Source: Kocuria dechangensis | GTDB lineage: Bacteria > Actinomycetota > Actinomycetes > Actinomycetales > Micrococcaceae | Length of the DNA stretch: 64,000 nucleotides | NCBI RefSeq assembly: GCF_014636775.1 | Contig: NZ_BMEQ01000009.1 | Location: 1 to 64,000 of the forward strand | Direction: 5' to 3' | Part shown: positions 1-6,567 of the stretch, one piece after another | How positions within the stretch are numbered: the stretch's first letter is position 1 | Layout of the letters: the number at the start of each line of letters is the position of its first letter | Notes under the pieces: generated by a model | Database searches by the model: none | Told to the model about the DNA's origin: nothing | The model's input: the letters and a program-made list of their open reading frames with translations, nothing else | Program-made: the position numbers and the translations under genes

Positions 1-93
1 ACCCGCAGCTACCGGGCGCTGCAGCCGATCAACCGCGACGCCATGGCCGCGTTCCTCTACCGCATGGAGCTGGCGGGCGTGAGGGCGCGGTGA
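1..93 (+). CDS. C-terminal end of S-layer-homology-like protein (partial)
   Basis: Thirty codons and a TGA stop read in frame from the first base; the rest of the gene lies outside the window. The tail contains YRALQPINRDAMAAFLYRM. This matches the end of an actinobacterial SLH-like repeat (Y-R-P-x-x-P-hydrophobic-x-R-D-A-M-A-A-F), usually found in secreted or wall-attached proteins that carry several such repeats at their C-terminus. The catalytic or binding part cannot be seen, so the function stays open. A hairpin at 102-127 follows the stop. Confidence 0.6.
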   Translation, partial: TRSYRALQPINRDAMAAFLYRMELAGVRAR

Positions 94-101
94 GGCGCTG
101 T

Positions 102-127
102 GCCACCGGGGCGCTCGCACCGGTGGC
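102..127 (+). terminator. Hairpin after the SLH-like gene
   Basis: Perfect 8-bp inverted repeat, GCCACCGG at 102-109 and CCGGTGGC at 120-127, with a 10-nt loop. It starts 9 nt after the stop of the partial gene. There is no clear U-tract, so it is a plausible but unproven terminator. Confidence 0.4.
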
Positions 128-144
128 TCGGGGCGGGCCCGCCG

Positions 145-1665
145 TCAGCGGGCCTCGACGGTCCCCATCATGCCCAGGTCCTCGTGGTCGAGGATGTGGC
201 AGTGGTAGACGGTGCGCCCGGGGAAGTCGTCGAAGGCCACCCTGACCACCACGCGGCCGCGGGCGGGGATGTTGACCACGTCCAGCCAGACCGGCTCGGC
301 CAGGTCCCGGTTCCCGTCCTCGACCACCTGCATCGGCCACACGTGCAGGTGGAAGGGGTGGTCCATGGGACTGGAGTTGGTCAGGATCCACTCCTCCACG
401 GTCCCGGCCCGCACGGTCTCGTCGAGCCGGCCGGGGTCGAACTCCTGGCCGTTGATGGTGAAGGACATCATGCCGGGGCCGTCTCCGTCGTCCATCATGC
501 CGCCGTCCAACATGCCGCCGTCCATCATCCCGGCGCCCATGCCGCCCATGGCGAAGTCCAGGGTGCGCCGTTGCGCGACCGGCTCCTCGCGCAGGTCGCG
601 CAGCGGTGCCGCGGCCGCCACAGCCTCCGGCTCCGGGGCCCGGTCACCCGCCACCCCCAGGGTGAGGAGCTCGACGGGCTCGTCGCCGCCGGGCCGGTCG
701 TCGCCCATCATCCTGCCCATCCCTCCGCCCATCATGCCGGCCATGCTGCCGCGGTCGACGGGAGAGGTCACCAGGGTGGACGTGCCCTGGCGGGTCTCCA
801 CCAGCAGCTCCACCCGGTTGCCCGGCGCCAGCTCCACCTCCGTGACGTCGACCGGTTCGCGCAGCCGGCCGACGTCACGGCTCAGCAGCCGCAGACCCTG
901 GCCGTCCAGGGACAGGTGCAGGAACCGGGCGGGGCAGGCGTTGACCACCCGCCACAGCTCCCGCTCCCCCGGCGCGGCCGACAGCTGCGGGCGCACCTGA
1001 CCGTTCACCAGCACGATGCGCCCCTCGCGGCCCATCATCTGCTCCATGGGCGTGACGTCGGAGAGGTTCCCGTCCGGGTCCAGGGACAGGTCGGAGACCA
1101 CGAGCACCCGCTCCCGGGTCACGGGCACCGGGTCGGGGTCCTCGACGACGATGACCCCGTAGAGGCCTGCGGCGATCTGGTCGGCGACGTGCCCGTGGTG
1201 GTGGGGGTGGTACCAGTACGTGCCCGGCGGGTGGTCCTCCGGAATCCGGTGCTCGTAGTCGAAGGACTCCCCCGGGGCGATGCTCACGAACGGGTTGTCG
1301 CCGTTGCCCTCCGGGGACACGTGCAGCCCGTGCACGTGCAGGTTCGTGGGCGCCGCCAGGCCGTTGCGCATCCGCACGCGCAGGGTGTCGCCGGGGCGCA
1401 CGCGCAGCGTGGGCCCCGGCAGGGAGCCGTTGAAGGCCTGCACGTTCGCGGTGCGGCTGCCGATCCGGACCCGGGCCGGAGCGGCCTCCAGGTCCTGCTC
1501 GAGCAGGCCCCCGGCGCTGGGCAGCACGGGCGGCTCGACGATCTGCCCGCCGCCGCGGCCCACCCCGCCCGTGCTCGCCCACCACAGCCCGGCCCCGCCG
1601 GCGGCCGTCGCGCCCGCCCCCACGAGACCGAGCGCCAGCAGCTGCCGGCGGGTCAGGGGGCTCAC
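145..1665 (-). CDS. Multicopper oxidase, Tat-exported, Met-rich (copper resistance)
   Basis: 506-residue multicopper oxidase, probably oxidising Cu(I) outside the membrane. The start is GTG at 1665. It overlaps the stop of the SHOCT gene as GTGA and has GGAGG upstream. The N-terminus has a Tat-like signal (TRRQLLALGL, then a hydrophobic stretch). Copper ligands are present: HVHGLH at 110-115, HPHHHGH at 153-159, HPFHLH at 436-441, and HCH at 488-490 followed by H494 and axial M499. Two Met-rich loops (GSMAGMMGGGMGRMM and GAGMMDGGMLDGGMM) resemble the Cu(I)-binding inserts of CueO/CopA-type enzymes. It is the last gene of the copper operon. A hairpin of GGCCCGC/GCGGGCC at 136-154 covers its stop codon. 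Confidence 0.9.
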   Translation of the reverse strand: MSPLTRRQLLALGLVGAGATAAGGAGLWWASTGGVGRGGGQIVEPPVLPSAGGLLEQDLEAAPARVRIGSRTANVQAFNGSLPGPTLRVRPGDTLRVRMRNGLAAPTNLHVHGLHVSPEGNGDNPFVSIAPGESFDYEHRIPEDHPPGTYWYHPHHHGHVADQIAAGLYGVIVVEDPDPVPVTRERVLVVSDLSLDPDGNLSDVTPMEQMMGREGRIVLVNGQVRPQLSAAPGERELWRVVNACPARFLHLSLDGQGLRLLSRDVGRLREPVDVTEVELAPGNRVELLVETRQGTSTLVTSPVDRGSMAGMMGGGMGRMMGDDRPGGDEPVELLTLGVAGDRAPEPEAVAAAAPLRDLREEPVAQRRTLDFAMGGMGAGMMDGGMLDGGMMDDGDGPGMMSFTINGQEFDPGRLDETVRAGTVEEWILTNSSPMDHPFHLHVWPMQVVEDGNRDLAEPVWLDVVNIPARGRVVVRVAFDDFPGRTVYHCHILDHEDLGMMGTVEAR

Positions 1666-1925
1666 CGACCGCCCTCCTCGAGGCCGCGGAGCCGCTCCCG
1701 GTACTCCTCGGTGCTGATCTCCCCGCGGGCGTAGCGCTCGTCGAGGATCTCCCGGGCCCGCCGCGGGCCCGCCCCGGGCGGCGGGCCGTAGCCGCCCGGC
1801 GGAGTGCCACCGCCGGTGAAGGATCTCACCAGCACGAACACCAGGAGGACGAGGCCCAGGATCAGCAGTATCCAGAACCCCCACATCCAGCCCATGCCCC
1901 AGCCCATGCCGTCGCCCCACATCAT
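1662..1925 (-). CDS. Small SHOCT-domain membrane protein
   Basis: 87 residues. A Met/Trp/Gly-rich N-terminus (MMWGDGMGWGMGWMWG) leads into one membrane helix (about residues 17-34), a Gly/Pro linker, and a C-terminal SHOCT motif (AREILDERYARGEISTEEYRERL). SHOCT is a short oligomerisation module common in bacteria. The gene lies inside the copper operon and its stop overlaps the multicopper oxidase start. The Met-rich end could bind copper, but that is inference. Confidence 0.8.
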   Translation of the reverse strand: MMWGDGMGWGMGWMWGFWILLILGLVLLVFVLVRSFTGGGTPPGGYGPPPGAGPRRAREILDERYARGEISTEEYRERLRGLEEGGR

Positions 1926-2001
1926 GACCGTGCTCCTTCTCTCGTCGTGGCTGTTGCCGGGGCCCCGTGTGCCGGCGGCCGCCGGGGAGTGACCTGTCAG
2001 G

Positions 2002-2676
2002 TCACGACTGGTCCGGCAGCTCCTGGAGCATGCCGTCCATCTCTGCGATCTCCGCCTCCTGGGCGTCCACGATCTCCTGGGCCAGCTCCACCGCCTGCGG
2101 GTTCCCGCCGCTGGAGACCTCCTCCCGGGCCATGTCGATCGCGCCGCGGTGGTGCTCGATCATCTGCTCCAGGTACAGCCGGGCCGCCTCCTCGCCCTCG
2201 GCCTCCTCGAGCGCCGCCATGTCCTCCTCGGTCATCATGCCGCTGCCGTGGCCGCCGTGGCCGGTGTCCGCGTCGTCCGGGGTGGCGGAGGCGCCCCACG
2301 CTTCGAGCATGGAGTTCATGCGCTCGATCTCCGGGCCCTGGGCGTCGATGACCTTCTGGGCGAACTGGCGCACCTCGGTCGGGATGTCGTCCTTGGCCAG
2401 CAGCGTCTCGCTCATCTGCACGGCCTGTGCGTGGTGGGGGATCATCATCTGCGCGAACATCACGTCGTCGTCGTCGTGCTCGGCGGCGACCGGTTCCTCC
2501 GAGGGGGCCCCGGTCGTGGCGCCGGCGGCTGCGGTGCCGGTCTGGGCGCCGGCCGCCGCGGTGGGGGTGGTCTGCTCCGAGGCGGCACCGGTGCTCTCAC
2601 CGCTGCCGGCGGCGCAGCCGGCCAGGGCCAGGGCGGAGGCCAGCGCGAGAGTGCTGAGGGTGGTGGATCGTTTCAC
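2002..2676 (-). CDS. DUF305 lipoprotein
   Basis: 224 residues. The signal peptide ends in a lipobox (LALAGC, Cys21), so the mature protein should be membrane-anchored. It has two DUF305 helical repeats with His pairs: PHHAQAV around residues 80-86 and EHHRGAI around 174-180. Between them lies a His/Gly/Met-rich loop (GHGGHGSGMM). DUF305 proteins form ferritin-like four-helix bundles and often sit beside copper genes. It lies between copB and the SHOCT gene, all on one strand, so a role as an extracytoplasmic copper buffer is a reasonable inference. Confidence 0.88.
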   Translation of the reverse strand: MKRSTTLSTLALASALALAGCAAGSGESTGAASEQTTPTAAAGAQTGTAAAGATTGAPSEEPVAAEHDDDDVMFAQMMIPHHAQAVQMSETLLAKDDIPTEVRQFAQKVIDAQGPEIERMNSMLEAWGASATPDDADTGHGGHGSGMMTEEDMAALEEAEGEEAARLYLEQMIEHHRGAIDMAREEVSSGGNPQAVELAQEIVDAQEAEIAEMDGMLQELPDQS

Positions 2677-2734
2677 GGTGTGTCCTTCTCGTCGGTTCGT
2701 CGGGGGCGGGGTGAGGGGCGGAGGATCGGTGGGA

Positions 2735-4981
2735 TCAGCGGACGGGTGCCGCGGCGGGCTGCTCGTGCGCGGGCTCGTGCCGGCGGGCGGGGGCCGGGGC
2801 CAGGTGGGCGGGGTCGAGGTCGATCCGGCGCAGCAGCTGGGCGTTGAGCGCCACGACGATCGTGGAGGCCGACATCAGCACCGCCCCGACCGCCGGGGAC
2901 AGCACGACCCCGACCGGCGCGAGCACGCCCGCGGCCAGGGGCACGGCGAGCACGTTGTAGCCGGTGGCCCACACCAGGTTCTGGACCATCTTGGTGTAGC
3001 TGGCCCGCGAGAGGTCGATCATCGACAGCACGGCCCGCGGGTCGTTGCCGGCCAGCACGACCCCGGCGGACTCCATGGCCACGTCGGTGCCGGCGCCGAT
3101 GGCGATGCCGACCTCGGCCCGGGCCAGGGCCGGGGCGTCGTTGACGCCGTCGCCGACCATCGCCACCGTCATCCCGCGCTCCTGCAGCTCGGTGACCCTG
3201 GTGTCCTTGTCCTGGGGCAGCACCTCGGCGAAGACCTCGTCGATGCCCAGCTGCGCGCCCACGGCCTCGGCGACCTGGCGGGCGTCGCCGGTGATCATGG
3301 CGACCTTCACCCCGCGCTCCTGCAGGGCGGCCACCGCGGCCCGGGACTCCTCGCGGACCTTGTCCTCCAGGGCCAGGGCGCCGACGACCGCCCCGTCGCG
3401 CAGGACGTGCAGGACGCCGGCCCCGCGCCCGGCCCACTCACCCGTGGTCCCGGCGATCTCGGCCGGGGTGTCCAGGCCCAGCCCGCGCAGCATGTTGGGC
3501 CCGCCCACCGCGATCTCGGCGCCGTCGACGCTCGCGCGCACGCCCCGGCCCGTCACGGAGCTGAAGCCGCTGCCGCGCAGGCCCAGCCCGGCGGCCTCGG
3601 GGTGCTGCGCCGCGGCCGTCACGATGGCCCGGGCCACGGGGTGCTCGCTGTCGGCCTCGGCCGCCGCGGCCAGCGCCAGCAGCTGCCCCTCGGAAACCCC
3701 GGGGACCGCGGCGACACCGGTGACGGCGTGGGCGCCTTCGGTGAGGGTCCCGGTCTTGTCGAAGAGCACCACGTCGATCGTGCGCATCCGCTCCAGCGCC
3801 ATGCGGTTCTTGATCAGCACCCCGGCCTTCGCGGCGCGTTCGGTGGAGATCGCGATGACCAGCGGGATCGCCAGGCCCAGGGCGTGGGGGCAGGCGATCA
3901 CGAGCACGGTGACGGTGCGCACCACCGCGTCGTCGGGCTGCCCGAGCATCGTCCACACGACGGCGGTGAGCAGGCCCGCGGCCAGGGCGAACCAGAACAG
4001 CCACGCGGCCGCACGGTCGGCCAGGGCCTGGGCGCGGGAGGAGGACTCCTGGGCGGCGGCGACCATCCGCTGGATCCCGGCCAGGGCGGTGTCCTCGCCC
4101 ACGGCCCCGATCCGCACGCGCACGGCGTTGTCGGTGGCCACCGTCCCGGCCACGACCGTCTCGCCCACCCCGCGGGCGACCGCCCGGGACTCACCGGTGA
4201 TCATGGACTCGTCGAACTCGGCCGTCCCCTCGAGGATCTGCCCGTCGGCGGGCACCCGGCCCCCGGAGCGGACCAGCACGACGTCGCCCACGGCCAGCTC
4301 GGAGACGGGCACGGTGACGGTCTCACCGTCCACGACCTTCTCGGCCTCGTCGGGCAGCAGTGCGGCCAGGGCGTCCAGGGCGGAGGAGGCCGCGCCCAGG
4401 GCGCGCATCTCCATCCAGTGCCCCAGCAGCATGATCACCACCAGCAGCGCCAGCTCCCACCAGAAGTCCAGCTCGAAGCCGCCGACACCCAGGGTGGTGA
4501 CCCAGGAGGCGGCGAAGGCGACGGTGATGGCCATGGCGATCAGCAGCATCATCCCCGGCTGCCGGGACTTCAGCTCGGTGAGCCCACCCCTGAGGAAGGG
4601 CATGCCGCCGTAGCAGAAGATGACCGTGCCCAGCACCGGGGCGATCCAGGTGGAGCCCGGGAACTCGGGCACGTGGTAGCCCAGCAGGTGCCCGACCATC
4701 GGGGAGAAGACCACCACGGGGATCGACAGGACCAGGGAGAGCCAGAACTTGTTCTTGAACATCGCCGTGGAGTGCCCTGCGTGCTCCCCGTGGGTGTGGA
4801 CCTGATGGTCCTCGTCCACGGCCGAGTACGCGTGGCCGTGGGGCATGGCCTGCCCGTGCGTGGCCTCATCGGCGTGGTCCCGGTGGTCCAGGGGGTGGCC
4901 TGTGTGCTGACCGTGGTCGTGATCGGCGTGCAGGTCCTCAGGGGCCATCGGGTGGTCGTGGTGGTGGTGGGGGGTGCTCAT
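2735..4981 (-). CDS. copB: CopB-type heavy-metal P1B ATPase (copper exporter)
   Basis: 748-residue P-type ATPase exporting copper or silver. ATG at 4981 is chosen because GGAAGGAG stands 6 nt upstream; the frame stays open a further 10 codons. The first 70 residues contain about 20 His in place of a CxxC heavy-metal-associated domain. The membrane motif is CPH (364-366), which marks the P1B-3/CopB group. Other motifs are TGES (262-265), DKTG with phosphorylated Asp408, SEHP, and GDGVNDAP. It is the first gene of the copper operon. Exact metal and charge preference cannot be read from sequence. Confidence 0.93.
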   Translation of the reverse strand: MSTPHHHHDHPMAPEDLHADHDHGQHTGHPLDHRDHADEATHGQAMPHGHAYSAVDEDHQVHTHGEHAGHSTAMFKNKFWLSLVLSIPVVVFSPMVGHLLGYHVPEFPGSTWIAPVLGTVIFCYGGMPFLRGGLTELKSRQPGMMLLIAMAITVAFAASWVTTLGVGGFELDFWWELALLVVIMLLGHWMEMRALGAASSALDALAALLPDEAEKVVDGETVTVPVSELAVGDVVLVRSGGRVPADGQILEGTAEFDESMITGESRAVARGVGETVVAGTVATDNAVRVRIGAVGEDTALAGIQRMVAAAQESSSRAQALADRAAAWLFWFALAAGLLTAVVWTMLGQPDDAVVRTVTVLVIACPHALGLAIPLVIAISTERAAKAGVLIKNRMALERMRTIDVVLFDKTGTLTEGAHAVTGVAAVPGVSEGQLLALAAAAEADSEHPVARAIVTAAAQHPEAAGLGLRGSGFSSVTGRGVRASVDGAEIAVGGPNMLRGLGLDTPAEIAGTTGEWAGRGAGVLHVLRDGAVVGALALEDKVREESRAAVAALQERGVKVAMITGDARQVAEAVGAQLGIDEVFAEVLPQDKDTRVTELQERGMTVAMVGDGVNDAPALARAEVGIAIGAGTDVAMESAGVVLAGNDPRAVLSMIDLSRASYTKMVQNLVWATGYNVLAVPLAAGVLAPVGVVLSPAVGAVLMSASTIVVALNAQLLRRIDLDPAHLAPAPARRHEPAHEQPAAAPVR

Positions 4982-5336
4982 GCTGTGCTCCTTCCGCGGA
5001 GCGGGGCGCAAGGTCCCGCCGTCGAACGTGTCGTCTTTCCGAATCTATACCCCCGAGGGGTATCGATCAAGGCCTGGCACCGGCAATGCGCCCCCGGCAC
5101 CCGCGTCGCAGCACCCCGGAGAACCCACGCATTCAGTGTCCTCCCGGACGGCTTTCGGCGACGCTCCAGCCCGCAAAACTTCGTGAAACCTTCACCGCAG
5201 CGCGGAGGCCCCCGGTTTGCAGCGCAACCCGCAGGATGCTTAGTATCCAGGAGGGCCCGGACGGACAGTGGGCTTACTGTTCCTGCCGGCCCAGCGGCCC
5301 GCCACCGGGCCCCGCCCCGCACGAGAGAGGACCGCC
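4982..5336. other. Intergenic region between copB and the STAS-like gene
   Basis: No gene is seen in these 355 bases. On the minus strand they hold the copB promoter and operator (5042-5070). On the plus strand a possible -10, TAGTAT, lies at 5241-5246, with TTTGCA at 5216-5221 and a 19-bp spacer. This would give a leader of about 85 nt for the gene at 5337. Confidence 0.6.
5042..5070 (-). promoter_or_regulatory. Copper operon promoter with embedded CsoR-like operator
   Basis: Read on the minus strand: -35 TTGATC (5065-5070), 17-bp spacer, -10 TAGATT (5042-5047). The spacer is almost filled by the inverted repeat ATACCCC-N3-GGGGTAT at 5047-5063, with perfect 7-bp arms. C/G-tract palindromes flanked by TA are typical of CsoR-family copper-sensing repressors. 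A repressor bound there would block RNA polymerase directly. No csoR gene is in the window. Confidence 0.75.
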
Positions 5337-5729
5337 GTGAACCGCAAGATCTCCGTCCTGGTCGAGGTGGACCTCGACGGCCAGTACGTCCGCGTCAACG
5401 TGACCGGAGCCCTGACCGAGGTGAACCAGCAGGGTCTCTACCCCGTGCTGCGCCGGGCCCGGACGATGCTCCCCCGGGCCACCGTCACCGTGGACCTCAC
5501 CTGCGTGCACCACCTCGAGCCCGCGGCGGTGGACCTCCTGCGCTGGGCGGCGGAGCAGGACGAGAGCCTCGGCGACGCGGTCGAGATCCTGGCGCCGGAG
5601 AACATGCCGGCCGAGCCCGCCGTGGCCGCGCTGGACGGCCGCCGCCGGCTCCGCAGCGGGGTCCTGCAGCGCCGCTCGGCCGGTCTGCCCGCGCCGCTCC
5701 GGGAGCTCGCACTGGACACCGCCTCCTGA
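5337..5729 (+). CDS. STAS-like domain protein
   Basis: 130 residues. GTG at 5337 is preferred because GAGAGAGGA stands just before it. The pattern is short beta strands, then VTVDLTCVHHLEPAAVDLLRWAAEQ, then VEILAPENM. This resembles the beta-alpha core of STAS/anti-sigma-antagonist domains, in which the loop after VDL carries a phosphorylatable Ser/Thr. Here that position reads CVHHLEP, with no obvious acceptor. No kinase or sigma factor is adjacent. The assignment rests on fold-like pattern only. Confidence 0.55.
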   Translation: MNRKISVLVEVDLDGQYVRVNVTGALTEVNQQGLYPVLRRARTMLPRATVTVDLTCVHHLEPAAVDLLRWAAEQDESLGDAVEILAPENMPAEPAVAALDGRRRLRSGVLQRRSAGLPAPLRELALDTAS

Positions 5730-5988
5730 CGGCCCGCCGGACCGCACCCTTACCCCACCCCTTCCCCCGAGCCCCACCCTGTCCCCACAACGGCCCACAA
5801 CGTGTCGGCCGAGCCCGGGAGTACTGGCGGATTAGATAACGAATCTGTAACGTACTCGTCGAGGTTGTCCCCCGCTTCCTCGACATACCGCTCGCACCCC
5901 TCGTGCGCGGCGGTCAGGCTGCCCCGGTTCCCGTCTCCCCCGGCGGGCGCCGGGGCACCTTCCATTCTTTTCAGAAGGACCCACTAGT

Positions 5989-6567
5989 GTGTCTCCAATG
6001 CTGAGGTTGCGCCCTCTGACCACCGAGGACCGGGCGGCGATCGCGGAGTTCGTGCTGAACGACCCCGACCACACGAGAACCTGCTTCGACCGCGAGCCCT
6101 CCCCCGCGGACGCGGACGACCTCCTGTCGTCGGCCGCCTACGGCTCGGGCGACGTGGCCCCCACGCTCCTGGGGGCTTTCGACGCGGACGGTGCCCTGGT
6201 GGGGCTGATCGACTGGGCCTGCAGGTGGCCGACGCCGGCGACCGGCTACATCGGGCTGCTGCAGGTCCGTCCCGGCCACCGCCGTCAGGGCGTGGCCACC
6301 GCGCTGCTGGCGCACGCCCAGGAGGCGGCGGCCGCGGCCGGGTGCCGGCAGCTGATGCTGGCGGTGATCGCCCGCAACGAACCGGCCCGCGCCTTCTGGG
6401 AACGGCTGGGCTTCCAGTGGCTCGCTCCGCAGCGGGCCCGGCGCGCGGCGCCCCTGGAGGCCGTGGTGATGCACCGGCCCATCCCCGCCCCGCAGGACGG
6501 GACGAGGGGGGAGGCGCAGCCGGCGGCCGCCGCGCACTCCGCACCCGCCGTCGGGGTGCCCGCCTAG
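5989..6567 (+). CDS. GNAT-family N-acetyltransferase
   Basis: 192 residues, GTG start with AAGGA 9 nt upstream. The acetyl-CoA motif is VRPGHRRQGVATALL (about 93-107), followed by LMLAVIARNEPARAFWERLGF, the usual motif-B end of GNAT proteins. The substrate is unknown. Its TAG stop shares the palindromic CTAG at 6564-6567 with the TAG stop of the convergent fusion gene. Confidence 0.88.
   Translation: MSPMLRLRPLTTEDRAAIAEFVLNDPDHTRTCFDREPSPADADDLLSSAAYGSGDVAPTLLGAFDADGALVGLIDWACRWPTPATGYIGLLQVRPGHRRQGVATALLAHAQEAAAAAGCRQLMLAVIARNEPARAFWERLGFQWLAPQRARRAAPLEAVVMHRPIPAPQDGTRGEAQPAAAAHSAPAVGVPA

Noticed and set aside
1967-5839. A 1290-codon plus-strand frame across DUF305 and copB
   Set aside because: It is antisense to genes with complete family motifs and crosses the copper promoter.
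5837-5852. Direct repeat TAACG-N6-TAACG upstream of the GNAT gene
   Set aside because: Too short, and about 140 bp from the start; chance occurrence cannot be excluded.
5750-5965. A 71-codon minus-strand frame between the STAS-like and GNAT genes
   Set aside because: Codon use turns A+T-rich in the middle, no ribosome-binding site or -10 spacing supports the start, and the region looks like promoter DNA.
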